Shown here: positions 53,859 to 64,000 of the stretch, piece after piece
Numbering within the stretch: position 1 is the stretch's first letter
How the letters are laid out: each line of letters opens with the position of its first letter
Assembly (NCBI GenBank): GCA_963575645.1
Contig: OY754464.1
Span: 79,272,948-79,336,947, forward strand
Reading direction: 5' to 3'
DNA: 64,000 nucleotides
Source of the DNA: Xanthostigma xanthostigma
Taxonomy: Eukaryota > Arthropoda > Insecta > Raphidioptera > Raphidiidae
The notes under the pieces: model-generated
What the model was told of the DNA's origin: nothing
What the model saw: only the letters and a program-made list of their open reading frames with translations
Databases searched by the model: none
Program-made: the position numbers and the translations under genes

Positions 53859-54684
53859 TTTCTTTATTCATACGTCTATTTAGTGAATGATTATTCAAAA
53901 ACCAGAAAAAGTATAGGAAAAAAGTTCGCAAGTGAATACAGATATCAATTCCAAAAGTTTTTAACAAATATATAATATATTTAAAAGCAAGTAGAGAAAG
54001 TAAAATAAAAGCACAGACAGAAGGACGTCGGTCTATATTTTCGATATACACCTACTGCGATCCTATAGTTGAAGATGTGAAAATCCTGTGGGATTGTTTG
54101 TAAAGTCCTGACAGTTATTCTTATATATCGGGAACACTTTCGGGAATAAAACTGCTCACTGCGACTACATACTACGAAAAAAACAGGAGCATGTCCTATA
54201 TACAGAGTTTCCAAGGCCAATAGGGACTGTAATTGAAATATAATTTTTGCATACCTCCCCATTAAATAGCTGTCTTTCATATCTGTATAGCCGTAGGTAA
54301 ATGGTAAATATAAATTATTCAAAATTTGTACAGGCTATATTTTAAAAATTGTTTGAACATTCGATAAAAAATTATAGTATAACTATTTCTAAGGTATGTT
54401 ATTTAATTGGAAAAAACCTCGATTTTCAGGTACATATTTTCAACTTTAAAAAATTTATAACAACTAAACGCGTAAAGATACGTGATGGGTGTATGAACCT
54501 TTTTTAATCAAAATAAAATTACGAAAAAAAATAATTTACTGCAAAAAAACAATTTGTTTAGTTTTTCCTTGTTTAAACAAGAACGACAATAGATATCGAT
54601 TCTCACCTTACATTTTTATAATCAGGAGAACCTCCCAGACATGATAACAAAAAATAAGGACTGGAGACACTATGCTTTGCACTA
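53859..54684. other. Unexplained stretch, nothing recognised
   Basis: A 113-codon minus-strand frame at 53981-54322 has no motif that I can place. No boundary recognised. Confidence 0.4.
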
Positions 54685-54798
54685 ATCCTGAGGGTCCATT
54701 CTAAATATTGCTGAAAATTTTTTTGAAATCGGTTGAGTAGTTTCGGAGATTACCTTGTACATCCAGACAAACCTTTACCTCTTTAGAATATTAGTATA
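54685..54798 (-). mobile_element. Helitron-like 5' end fragment
   Basis: 'ggtccattctaaatattg', 'gagtagtttcggagatta' and 'ttagaatattagtatac' match the 5' part of 48624-49656. Confidence 0.6.
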
Positions 54799-55084
54799 CT
54801 GACTTGAAATATTTATCTTGTGATAATATATTTGAAAATAAATATCAAGGTAACTGTTTTTCAAAAGAAATACTTGTATAAAAGTGTATTGAAAAATAAT
54901 GTTTTTAAATTTTTTAGTTGGAGATTTTTCGGCTTAAAAAACTATAAAAAACTTACGCTTTATTGTCAAGAATATCGCTTACCTGTAACAGAAAGAAAAC
55001 AATTTATCAATTACAATGTTCTAAAGCACAATATAACATATATAGAATACCTAAGTGAAAAAATATTTGGAATCGGTACATTTC
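54799..55084. other. Unexplained stretch, nothing recognised
   Basis: A 90-codon frame at 54820-55092 has no motif and is A+T-driven. Confidence 0.4.
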
Positions 55085-55188
55085 ATTGGTGAAAAAAATT
55101 TTGATATCGGATTAGTAGTTTCAGAGATTACCCTCCGCATACACACAAACTCACAAAATTTGCACTTTCTCTTTATAATATCAAACTT
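55085..55188 (-). mobile_element. Helitron-like 5' end fragment
   Basis: 'attggtgaaaaaaattttg', 'agtagtttcagagattacc' and 'ctttataatatc' match the same 5' segment as 54685-54798. Confidence 0.55.
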
Positions 55189-55286
55189 GAGTTAGTGAAA
55201 TTTTCTCTAATTGCGTAAGTGAAGCTGTATTCACTTGATAAACAGTGATTTTCACAACAAATTCGTGAATTTTCACTAATAAATTT

Positions 55287-56019
55287 ACTCTCTAAAACTG
55301 AAATAGTGAAAATGCCACTATTTTAAATAGTGACTTCTGATTCACTTCCGGAATAGTGAATTCAAGTAAAATTCACTGTCAGAATAATGATACCCTAATT
55401 TTATATGTGTCGCTTGTGGCGCCTCCATACAGTTACTATAAAAATTTATTATTATTTATGTAGAATGTAGATCGTTCTATAGCAAGTTCCTTGTAAACCG
55501 ATAAACAAACAAGTAATATAATTTATCAGGTAAGTTAATTAGATTATTTTAATTATATTTTTATAGATTCAGAGTAAAGCATTGGATGTACACTATTGTT
55601 TTTTTATCGGTTTTAAATTATAATCAATGATATTGGATCATAACTAACAGTGAATTAAGGTTATGTTTTTTTGACACGAATTATCTAATTCTTTAATTTG
55701 TGTTCAATTTTTAATCGGCTTGTAAAAATATAAAAGTTAATTATACTAGTGAAAGTAACGAATGAAAAAAGATTTTAAAAAATCTGTAATAAAAAATTGT
55801 TGTTGGATGACAATTTATTGGTCACTTATCTTATATAATTAGTGAATTTTTATATTCTCTTACATATATAATTAGTGAATTTTTATATTCACTAATTCAT
55901 ATTGTAAATATTCACAAATTCATATTGTAAATATTCACTAATTCTTCGAATCTAGCATTGATAAATAGTGAATATGCACTTGTAATTAGTGAAAAATCAC
56001 TAATTTGTGTTTAGAGAGT
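55287..56019. mobile_element. TIR element with TAGTGAA word array
   Basis: Ends 'actctctaaaactgaaatag' and 'aatttgtgtttagagagt' are inverted. 'tagtgaa', 'ttcactaa' and related words occur more than twelve times, especially near the ends and at 55850-55995 where short tandem units repeat. The 95 bp to its left has the same words, so the boundary may lie further out. Non-coding. Confidence 0.7.
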
Positions 56020-56351
56020 AGTATACCTAGATGTGTTAATCAACAATGTGACAAATTTGACATTTCCGGCAAAATTAAAGTGGAATGACGCAAAATCCAG
56101 CGCAGCCACAACGAAGTGACGTTGCGATCGCATTATAAACTTCGCTTAGGTGTACCTCGGATACCAGAAATTCAATTTTCGATGATTCGAGAATGCACAA
56201 CGATAGAGAGGAGAGAAAAGTGGATTAAGATACGAAAACACGACAAATGGGAGCAAAGTGAAAGTGGTGCTTACGTTTTTCTTTTTTATTATAAGTGCAT
56301 CAATATTATCGATAATTTTATATATCGTCAAAACGATTTTAATATTTTCTC
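56020..56351. other. Unexplained stretch, nothing recognised
   Basis: Opposed frames at 56116-56388 and 56146-56367 have no motif. Confidence 0.4.
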
Positions 56352-56354
56352 TTA

Positions 56355-56810
56355 TGGCCATATTCACCTAACACTATATGAAAGATAGAAATTACTAATC
56401 TTTATTCATTACAATAAAATTTACTTTCGATTCACCGATCCAATTAAAAGGGTAACATAGTTGGTTGAAGAATAAATACACACTGCACTATACTCCTTGG
56501 TATTTTTGTTGAATATTGTGACGTTCACCCGAAATTCCGACCAATGGAATTAGTGTAAACGTCAGAAGAAAGTTTCATTAAAATAATAATGTTTTATCCT
56601 AACCCAATTGCACCCAAAACTTACACTAACTTTAGTGTTTTACAACTATACAAAAGGTTAATAAACAAGACATAAATAGATTCACAAGAGCAACTGCAAA
56701 TATAATACTCCACGTTTATAGGTTAGGTATTATGATTTATGTGGCGGCCATTATTGGAATGAAACAAATGAACCGAATAAATAACTACTTATGTTCGGTG
56801 AATATGGCCA
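56355..56810 (+). mobile_element. Harbinger-like MITE family Q, complete copy
   Basis: TTA at 56352-56354 and 56811-56813. Ends 'tggccatattcacc' and 'ggtgaatatggcca' are perfect inverted repeats. The 3-bp TTA target fits PIF/Harbinger. 456 bp. This copy defines the boundaries of the family. Confidence 0.85.
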
Positions 56811-56864
56811 TTAGTGATTTGTGCTCGCAAAAAATATGACAAACATCTAAACAAATAAACACGT

Positions 56865-57358
56865 ATTGTTATTTATTCAACTCATGCGCGTTATTAATGT
56901 TTTATCATGCCTAAAAACCGAACCCTAAATAGCCATTTACCGACTGGTGACAATTACTTAAGTCATAACTCAATGAAGATTCCTACTAGTTCGGCCATTG
57001 TGGAGTAATGAAAATAAACGTAACTATTTTCTGAGTCGTAACGAAATAGTAGGTAACAACAACTTCGTTGTTACCCATTGAGGCTAAAATTGAGAGGCCG
57101 AATGTTTTCGACATGGAGTTTATTCATAACCGGCTAACCTCAAACCAAAACATTGAATCGTGCTGTTTGGTGCTGTTAGTATTGACAGTTTTTTTTATAA
57201 AGAAATAAATAGATATTTAAAACATCTCATTAATAACAATAAATAAAACATGAATAACGCGCAATTGTTGAATAAAATTATGGGCGTAACTTGTAGGCTA
57301 AGTCATGACCTGTCAGCGCGATGTTTGACTTAGACTACTAGTTACGCCAATAACTATT
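56865..57358 (+). mobile_element. hAT-like MITE family N, copy 2
   Basis: Perfect 8-bp TSD 'aaacacgt' at 56857-56864 and 57359-57366. Nearly identical to 8885-9359. Starts 'attgttatttattcaactc', ends 'gttacgccaataactatt'. 494 bp. Confidence 0.9.
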
Positions 57359-57500
57359 AAACACGTCTGAACATAGTGGCATTTGTAATTACGTAAAAAT
57401 ACACTTTCAATGCCATTTGACACATACACTATTGGCATCGGTTGGATAGCGGGATCTAAATTCCTTTTTCCAACATTTTGGCACCGTTTTTACATACATA

Positions 57501-57891
57501 TTAGCGGCCCGGTTTCATCCGGGTGCGATAGGTATAATATTCTGCTAAATGTATTTCGTTTGCGGCCGGCCGTCTGAACTAATAGCTTTAAGCGAACTCT
57601 ATCAGATGTCTACCTGGTGCTAAAACAGTTTTTTTTTTGTTTGCTTCTGAACTAATAGTTTTGAATAAATTGTATGAGATGTCGCTAAATGTTACTAAAA
57701 CAGTTTATTTTCAAAAAACACCGTAGCTTTGTACAAAATATTTAATAAAAGCTATCCTATAGCGTAAGTTAGACCAAGCAAGACACATTTAAAAAAAATC
57801 ATTACAATCGATTCAGTGGTTTCGGAGATTAATGCGGACGGGCACTGTGACACGAATTAGGATAAAAGGTAGCAGCTTTATTAGTCTAGGA
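57501..57891 (-). mobile_element. Helitron-like element, intact ends
   Basis: Minus strand starts TCCTAGACTAATAAAG and ends 'gaaaccgggccg' CTAA, with A/T flanks. Interior has 'ctattagttcagaagcaaac' and 'aatctccgaaacc'. 391 bp, non-coding. It provides the uninterrupted version of 51050-51925. Confidence 0.7.
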
Positions 57892-57904
57892 ATTTGGAAG
57901 GATA

Positions 57905-58093
57905 TAACTAGATTCATCTCGATATTAATACGGAATTATTGACGCGAAGCCACGGAAGACCTCAACAAGATGGCCGCTTCTCGGCGAGAGACAGTAAGAG
58001 GAAACAGCCACATCTGCTCCCGTCGGGATTCAAACTCAGTACATTCCGAATGCGGTACTACAGTGCTCAGTCCATTAACACTACATCGCTGGG
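57905..58093 (-). mobile_element. SINE head, diverged
   Basis: Reverse head and part of the body: 'ctcaacaagatggcc', 'cttctcggcgagag', 'acatctgctcccgtcggg' and a B-box complement 'gggattcaaactc'. The 3' half is missing and about 20 bp inside the body is lost. An old copy. Confidence 0.75.
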
Positions 58094-58718
58094 TTCATTT
58101 CTTTAAGAAACGGTATTTACTTTTAAATATAACAAGATTTATATATATGTCGAAGCTATAACACAGTTAATGTTTTCTCCGGAGACTTGTTAAAACTTTA
58201 AACTCGTAAATTCTTTGTCTTCCTTTTGTTGGGGGAGGGGCGCAGTCCCGCACAGTTCGATGCGATCTTTGTCGCCTTCTTTCCTCGAGTGTTTGTAACG
58301 ATTAGTTAAAAGGTTTTATCAGCTATACATTTCGAAATTACATTTCCGCAAGTCTGGTTTATCGACAACACTAGCGTTTATCTATAATATCTATGAAAGT
58401 TCATTGATAAAGGGGAAAAGAAGAAATACGTGTCTAATAATTTTTGAACGGTGCCAAATTTGACTACATCATCTGAGGGTAAGGAGGGGATAACTTAAAA
58501 AAAAGTTAATGGGAACCCTTATATTTTATTACAGATTTGGATTCCTTGCATCAAAATACGTAAGTTTTGTCCAAAACAGTTTTTCAAATTTTTGATCTAA
58601 TATGAAACATTGAATCACAAAAAACAAAAAATACGTTTCCTTTTGTTATTGGTTATCCAATGACACTAAACACCACCATGCGGAAGGAGTGGAGGGGGTC
58701 AATTTTGAAGTCTTAAAT
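58094..58718. other. Unexplained stretch, nothing recognised
   Basis: A G-rich patch 'gttgggggaggggcgcag' lies near 58227. No structure recognised. Confidence 0.4.
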
Positions 58719-59101
58719 GGAAACTTGTAATTTTATTGCAAATTCTGATTCAGTGTCAAATAGTATATTACAGCACAATGGCCAAAAGTTGAATTTTAAG
58801 GCCCGTGTGATGTATACGATTTTTCTTCATATCCGCTCGAAAGTACGTTCTTTCGTCAGCAGGGACGAAAGATTGACATTTACTCCCAGTGAGAACGGCG
58901 GGAGGAAAAAATTTCTCATGCGTATTTATACTCGTAACTAGGGTTACCGCTGTCATTTAATATAATAAATAACAGGGAGTAAATGTCAAACTTTCGTTCC
59001 TGCTATAAGGGACGAAAGTACGTACTTTCGATCGAGGTATGAAGAAAAATATTTTTGGTACCTACTATATCCGAATTTGCAATAAAATTGCAAATTTCCA
59101 T
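58719..59101. mobile_element. TIR element with family P-like interior
   Basis: 'aatggaaacttgtaatttta' and its complement around 59068-59101 ('gcaataaaattgcaaattt') are about 34-bp inverted ends. Inside is a second inverted pair 'cgaaagattgacatttactc' and 'gagtaaatgtcaaactttcg', plus 'gatcgaggtatgaagaaaa' shared with family P. Probably a P-like element inside another TIR element. Confidence 0.65.
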
Positions 59102-59337
59102 TGTGATAGCTTTATATTATATTAAGAAGAAATATATTATAAATAAACCTAATATTTGCTTCTGAAATTAGAGAAAACCAAACATTCGTTTAAATTAGCC
59201 ACCCATAGAAATATAAATAAAGAGACTTAATTAAAACGGTGCAAATTACAATTCGCTTTTGGGAACAATATAAAATATTACAAATTTAGAAAAGCAAACA
59301 ATTCTTTAGACACACAATAATTATACCGGGACTGCAC

Positions 59338-59715
59338 AAATGCGTCATTTTCGAGAAAATCTACTTCGGTTTTCTTTTTACAAAAATCCCAATTTTGGGA
59401 AAAATTAAAAATGTGTTACGAGAACACATTACAGAAGTGAAACTTCTAGTTGCAAATCATACGATTGCATTTGGACAAGTGGAAAAATACGTGTTACGAG
59501 ATTGATTTACGTTCAGATATTTCATCTGTCAAGTAAATCTGAACGTGAAACTATCTCGTAAACATTTTTTCCACTTGTCCAAATGCAATCGTATGATTTA
59601 CCACTAGAAGTTTCACTTCTGTAATGCGTTCCCGTAACACATTTTTAATTTTCCCCGAAATTCAGATTTTTGTAAAAAGAAAACCGAAGTAGATTTTCTT
59701 GAAAATAACGCATTT
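59338..59715. repeat. Long palindrome, arms about 180 bp
   Basis: Left arm 59338-59517 and right arm 59537-59715 are near-perfect reverse complements ('gaaaatctacttcggttttc', 'agaagtgaaacttctag', 'cgattgcatttggacaagtg'). The spacer is only about 20 bp, the tightest hairpin in the window. Confidence 0.9.
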
Positions 59716-59798
59716 CCGACCCCCAAGTGATAGAGGTTAAATCATTCATAGTTTCTTCTACCGAGATACGAGCAATTACCGGTCACCTGTATAATAAC

Positions 59799-60300
59799 TA
59801 GTGATGTACCGGATCGTTAAAAATGTATATCCGCGGATACGGATCTGAATACAGATTTTTGGTTTTAAGATCCGCGGATACGGATCTTAACTTTCTTAGA
59901 GTACGTGGCGGTAAATATTGCACATCGACCTTTGGAAAGAGACTATCTGTTATGGGAAAAAGTTATTGACCTCTTTAAGAGTTAACTCTCATAACAGATT
60001 GTCTCTTTCCAAAGATCGATGTGCAATATGTCATTAAAACGATAGTTGATTTAGTACCTTTGAGTTATGTACTATTAGTATGGTACTCACTACGATAAAT
60101 GTTTGCAATATAAAGGTGCAAAATACCTTTTAAAAAAATAAAAAATAATCTGAATGGAATTTAACAGGTTTTCATTATTACCTAATCACCTATATATATA
60201 AAATTTCATCTATGAATTGAAAATTAATAAAGTAAAAGATCCGCAAAAAAACTAACGGATACGGATCTTTCTTCTCCCTCGGATATCCGGCACATCACTA
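59799..60300 (-). mobile_element. hAT-like MITE family K, reverse copy
   Basis: Perfect 8-bp TSD 'ataataac' at 59791-59798 and 60301-60308. Ends 'tagtgatgtaccggatcg' and 'ggatatccggcacatcacta'. Contains the central inverted pair of 'ctttggaaagagac' and 'gtctctttccaaag'. 502 bp. Confidence 0.95.
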
Positions 60301-60308
60301 ATAATAAC

Positions 60309-60863
60309 TTTCTGTCGCACCCTATATAAATATAATATGGGCAATGGGCAACGCAGTCGAGTCAGTGGCTCAGCGTCCCACAGCAAACGGTTGATGGCAA
60401 TTAGCCTTCCGACAGACGCGACGCGACGTTACTCCGCTATATAATAATAATATAATATGTTATCGTCGTGTGCAAGTTTTTTACTCTCCAATTAATTCAC
60501 TAATTGGAGCCACGTCAAGCGCTTTCCCACCAGTCTCTTTCCTTCTCTCTCAGTCCCCCTCCCGCTACACTCCACAGGCTTGTCTCTAACAACCCTCTTA
60601 CTCTAACCCTCCACAGCACCGCCCACCTCGTCCTCTTTTCGCCTATGCCCTATACTTACGTTGAGGGACAGTGGTTTTAGATTTCTGCAAATTATCCAGA
60701 AAAATACAACCCAGAGATATAATATATTCACATATTCGTTTACACTTTATGTTTTTTTGCACTAATTAGCTATATGTTTTTTTTTAATATTAAGTGGTCG
60801 AGTCATAAATTGGCTACTTGACCGATTTGTTTATAAACACACTAAAAAAATTCTTTATTGCAT
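60309..60863 (+). promoter_or_regulatory. Mixed-composition block with a TATA/Inr-like arrangement
   Basis: 'cctatataaatataatatgg' at 60321 has TATAAA at 60325, and 'gcagtcg' (A at 60354) or 'gtcagtgg' (A at 60364) lies 29 or 39 bases downstream, near arthropod initiator spacing. The next 300 bp is pyrimidine-rich and G+C-richer ('ctcagtccccctcccgc', 'cagcaccgcccacctcg'). No frame follows. It may be a host promoter fragment or chance. Confidence 0.25.
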
Positions 60864-60871
60864 GTTAATAG

Positions 60872-61384
60872 TAGTGATGTGCCGGATATCCGTATCCGTA
60901 TCCGCGTATATCCGAGGGAGAAGAAAGATCCGTATCCGTTAGTTTTTGGCGGATCTTTTACCTTATTAATTTTCAATTCATAGACGAAATTTTATATATA
61001 TAGGTGATTAGGTAATAATGAAAAACTGTTAAATTCCATTCAGATTATTTTTTATTTTTTAAAATAGTATTTGGCACCTTTATATTGCAAACATTTATCG
61101 TAGTGAGTACCATACCAATAGTACATAACTCAAAGGTACTAAATCAACTATCTTTATAATGAGATATTGCACATCGATCTTTGTTATGAGAGTTAACTCT
61201 TAAAGAGATCAATAACTTTTTCCCATAACAGATAGTCTCTTTCCAAAGGTCAATGTGCAATATTTACCGTCGCGTCTCTAAGAAAGTTAAGATCCGTATC
61301 CGTATTCGCGGAACTTGAAACCAAATATTCGTATTCAGATCCGTATCCGCGGATATACATTTTAAACGATCCGGCACATCACTA
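60872..61384 (+). mobile_element. hAT-like MITE family K, forward copy
   Basis: Perfect 8-bp TSD 'gttaatag' at 60864-60871 and 61385-61392. Ends 'tagtgatgtgccggatatcc' and 'cgatccggcacatcacta'. 513 bp. Opposite in orientation to 59799-60300, so the pair is an inverted repeat 570 bp apart. Confidence 0.95.
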
Positions 61385-61392
61385 GTTAATAG

Positions 61393-62038
61393 TAACTTAT
61401 GGTTAAATGAGGGGTATAAATCAAGAAATGAATGAAATTTCGTCAACTTATTTCTTAATATATCTGCACTAATTGTTTTGCCATTCGATAGACAGGTAAA
61501 AGTTATTATTATTTTAGTCCGGCTTACCTGATAACAAATATTAAGTGTTCCGGGACTTTAACATCCGGTATATGTATTGCTGTCTAACAAACTGTACCGA
61601 AATAGAAGTTTAGGTACAATTTGACGTTGTTGTTATCTTATAATATGTGGTAATCGACTTACGACTGTAGAGAAACGTGTATGGCAACAAGCTAAGGTTA
61701 TCGTCAAATCACCCCATAAGTGGATTTGTGAATTAAAATTAAAAAAAAAAATAGAAAAGAAATTGAGACGTGAATGATGCAAATTAAACATAAGAAACGA
61801 TAAATACCGTCACGTAGGTGACGTTGTTTTCTTTAGTTAATTTAAAGCTGCACTTACGGCAAATCGTGAGCGTATTTTTAAATCCGTACATAATAACATT
61901 AGTACTTACCGCGCGTCTAACTTCAGATCTTAAGTAAGCTACGGATGTATAGGGTAAAGTTGGTTCAAGCTTTGCAATGTAGAACTGGCCGTATATACCC
62001 GACGTTGGCCGAGAATGACAACAACAATATCTATATAA
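61393..62038. other. Unexplained stretch, nothing recognised
   Basis: A 97-codon minus frame at 61784-62077 lacks motif support. No repeat boundary recognised. Confidence 0.4.
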
Positions 62039-62623
62039 TCTATACATATATCTTAATATATAAAAATTACGTGTCACATGTTTGTCCGCGATGAACTCCT
62101 AAACTACTGAACCGATTTTAAATTTGATTTGCACACCGTGTGCAATTCGACCCAACTTGAAAGATAGGATAGCTTACATTTCAATTTATAGTCGCAATAT
62201 TATTTTATTGCAAATTATTTGTCTATTCCTTGACAGTCATAATACAACCATATAAGATGGCAATACCTGTTGACTGGATTGAGCGAATATTCAATAGATG
62301 GCGCAACGAACTTAACAACCATATATCTAGATCGAAGATGTAAAAAAACTGAATATCGTTTAAAACTGCTCGGCACGACGGCGCAGCCGGAATGCTCGAA
62401 ATAGAGCAAGTGTTTTAAAGACCAGTTATCCACGAATACTTTACACTATTTTTTTTTGAGCACGACGGCGCAGCCGGAGTGCTCGACATACACACATACA
62501 CGCCCATGTATATTTTAAAATAGCTAGCAATTAATAAAATAGATAGATAGATAGATAGATGTTCCAATTAAATTGTTTTATAATTTCACTTTATACGTAG
62601 CGAAGCACGTACAGGGCCGCTAG
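62039..62623 (+). mobile_element. Helitron-like element, intact ends
   Basis: Starts TCTATACATATATCTTAATA after A and ends 'gtacagggccg' CTAG before T. A 'tacgt...acgta' hairpin lies about 14 bases from the 3' end. 'ctaaactactgaaccgatt' near the start is typical of these repeats. 'cacgacggcgcagccgga' is present twice (62375, 62463), and (TAGA)n lies at about 62542. 585 bp, non-coding. Confidence 0.7.
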
Positions 62624-62629
62624 TACATT

Positions 62630-62880
62630 TATATAAAATTCTCGTATCGCAGTTTTGGCCGCGCTAGTTTCCCAAACCACTGAACTGATTGAAGTCATTA
62701 CACGCACTATCTTTTCTGAAAGTTGTATGTACTACAAAATCGGAACCATTTTTACTTCTACCGCTTGGACTATTAAAATAGGCCATAGGGTAAGAATTTT
62801 TATTTCGTTTTTCTCTACGGATCTCACTTGTCGAGCGTCTACAATCTATGATTTCGTTCTTTATTAAATGAATTTAGATT
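62630..62880 (+). mobile_element. Helitron-like 5' fragment
   Basis: 'atttatataaaattctcgt' and 'cccaaaccactgaactgatt' follow the same 5' pattern as 62039. The 3' end is not seen. Confidence 0.45.
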
Positions 62881-62944
62881 TTTTAGTAATTTTAGATTGT
62901 CTTGTATCTCGTAATACATGTTACTCTAATAATAATAATTAATA

Positions 62945-63372
62945 ATAATAATAATAATGCGTTTAACGTCCGTTTCTCGACTTTATGTTATAACAGACGC
63001 CATTCGCACCATTACTATTTTCCAGCTATCACACTTCCCGTTATTTTCTACAATTTTTTATTTTCAACTTAATTAATAGCAATGGGCGAATGAAGGAATT
63101 TTTAGGAAAATAGGATAAGTTAGGCAAATTTTGAGCATAGGAGTTTGACAGGTAATCGGCCATGGCCTTGAATAAGGAACCATCTCGATATTTATCTGGA
63201 ACTATTGAGGGAAACCATGGAAAACCTCAACAAGACGGCCGGTACAGGAATTACCGTTTCTCGGCGAGAGGCAGTAGGAAAAAGTCCCAGCCACATCTGC
63301 CCCCGCCGGGATTCGAACCCGGTACCTTCCGAATGCGAGTCTAGTGCTCTCAGCGCTACGCCACCCCGCTCG
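62945..63372 (-). mobile_element. tRNA-derived SINE, reverse, near-intact
   Basis: Reverse copy with the full (att)n tail, 'ggccatggccttgaataagg', 'tctcggcgagaggcagtagg', the B-box complement 'gggattcgaaccc' and A-box region 'gctacgccaccccgctcgg'. Flanks 'gtaatacatgtta' (62911-62923) and 'gtaatacatatta' (63373-63385) are a 13-bp TSD with one change. Conceptual proteins 'PPPGFEPGT' and 'CPRRDSNPVPSE' arise from the antisense of the B-box region. Confidence 0.95.
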
Positions 63373-63385
63373 GTAATACATATTA

Positions 63386-63678
63386 TTATATAAACCAACC
63401 TTACCTTATAAACACGTTGAAGGGTATTCAAATGAAGCTCGCCTGTAAAATGTGATTTTTATTGTTCATTTTTCTATTTGCCGTAAAACTTTCAGAGTGT
63501 AGTGATAGTGAAGTAGTTTTTCACTTAGATTACTGTAAACTTTTTAAAAGTCAAACACAATAATGTTTAACATTCCGCCATTATGAAAACGTTTACGAGA
63601 AAATGGCCAAAACCAATTTATCTTCCACAACCCGAATAATAAAATATCACTTTCACAATCGAGTCGTCCCATATTTTA
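63386..63678. other. Unexplained stretch, nothing recognised
   Basis: No structure recognised. Confidence 0.4.
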
Positions 63679-63905
63679 CCATTCCAACACCATATACTAA
63701 TGGTACTAGTTTAGGTCAAAATTCACTTTTCAAAATTGTACAATATTTTTTCGTTTTGAGGTCACCCGAATCCAAAAAAACATATTTCTGGAAAAGCTCT
63801 GTTAGTCAGTGAACACGATACAGGTCAAACGGATGAACGGTTTGAAACCAAATTTTAGGGCGATGTTTAATACGGAAATATGAAGAGCCCAATTGTTTTT
63901 TGGGG
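63679..63905 (+). mobile_element. Family R MITE, 5' part
   Basis: 'attccaacaccatatacta', 'ggtactagtttaggtcaaaa', 'cgatacaggtcaaacgg' and 'gaagagcccaattgtttt', then a G-run where homology ends. The 3' two-thirds is absent. Confidence 0.75.
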
Positions 63906-64000
63906 GGGGGGGAAAGGTGAGAAAATTAAAAAAAAATCTTGATCTCGACGACTACAACACCACCTACTGGGTTCAGCTATAGCTAAGAATCATCCAGGTG

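Noticed and set aside
53981-54322. 113-codon minus-strand frame
   Set aside because: No motif, domain, signal or neighbouring exon. Composition is what A+T-rich DNA would give.
59799-61384. Large inverted pair as LTRs of a retroelement
   Set aside because: The two units are inverted, each with its own 8-bp TSD, and there are no gag/pol frames. They are two separate MITE insertions.

Overview
The window looks like a gene-poor, A+T-rich stretch of intergenic or intronic DNA from an arthropod, most likely an insect. Several tails resemble repeats I associate with Lepidoptera: Helitron termini with TC/CTAG ends, a 'cagtcagtcagtcagtcat' tail near 21400, and a 'caccgagggttccat' motif near 50120. 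The order is an inference, because no coding gene is present to anchor it. I see no complete protein-coding gene. Almost all open frames are short and lie inside repeats. I see no rRNA, CRISPR array, operon or convincing LTR element.

The DNA is a mosaic of non-autonomous transposons and their wreckage, and many can be delimited by target-site duplications (TSDs) visible in the sequence. The main classes are these. (1) A tRNA-derived SINE of about 415 bp with perfect A and B boxes, in nine or ten copies, one a dimer flanked by a shared 15-bp TSD (18332-18920). (2) Several hAT-like MITE families with 8-bp TSDs (16590, 23432, 45578, 48747, 56865, 59799, 60872 and others). (3) A TTA-flanked Harbinger-like family with 'tggccatattcacc' ends. 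(4) TTAA-flanked elements (12321, 29761). (5) TA-flanked mariner/pogo-like elements (30509, 53440, 40673), one with a decayed PHD finger. (6) Helitron-like elements (11229, 48624, 57501, 62039). (7) A roughly 620-bp 'attccaacc...ggctggaat' family with at least six copies. (8) An unusual number of long near-perfect inverted repeats with arms of 80-215 bp (4703, 19539, 28620, 34758, 36349, 59338).

Layout: 1-6 kb holds a foldback-like repeat, piggyBac-like and SINE copies, and a three-level nest at 2995-4295. 6-10 kb has two MITEs and a 156-bp minisatellite. 11-15 kb has a Helitron carrying a tRNA-Lys-like segment, a Harbinger-like MITE split by a TTAA element, and hAT MITEs. 15-21 kb has MITEs, the SINE dimer and hairpins. 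21-28 kb has a THAP-like mini-ORF, a duplicated MITE, a tandem array and a tRNA-Gln-like sequence. 28-37 kb has palindromes, the pogo-like relic and local duplications. 37-47 kb has TIR elements and a CGG-rich island. 47-58 kb has nested Helitrons. 58-64 kb has palindromes, two opposed hAT MITEs, a Helitron and a SINE.

The nested insertions give a relative chronology: Helitrons and the 'attccaacc' family are older, while SINEs, hAT MITEs and small snapback elements entered them later. The only hints of protein or promoter content are a 32-codon THAP-like start (22149), an unresolved 95-residue frame (17144-17431), the PHD finger relic (30901-31047), a CGG-rich block near 38700 and a TATA/Inr-like arrangement near 60325.
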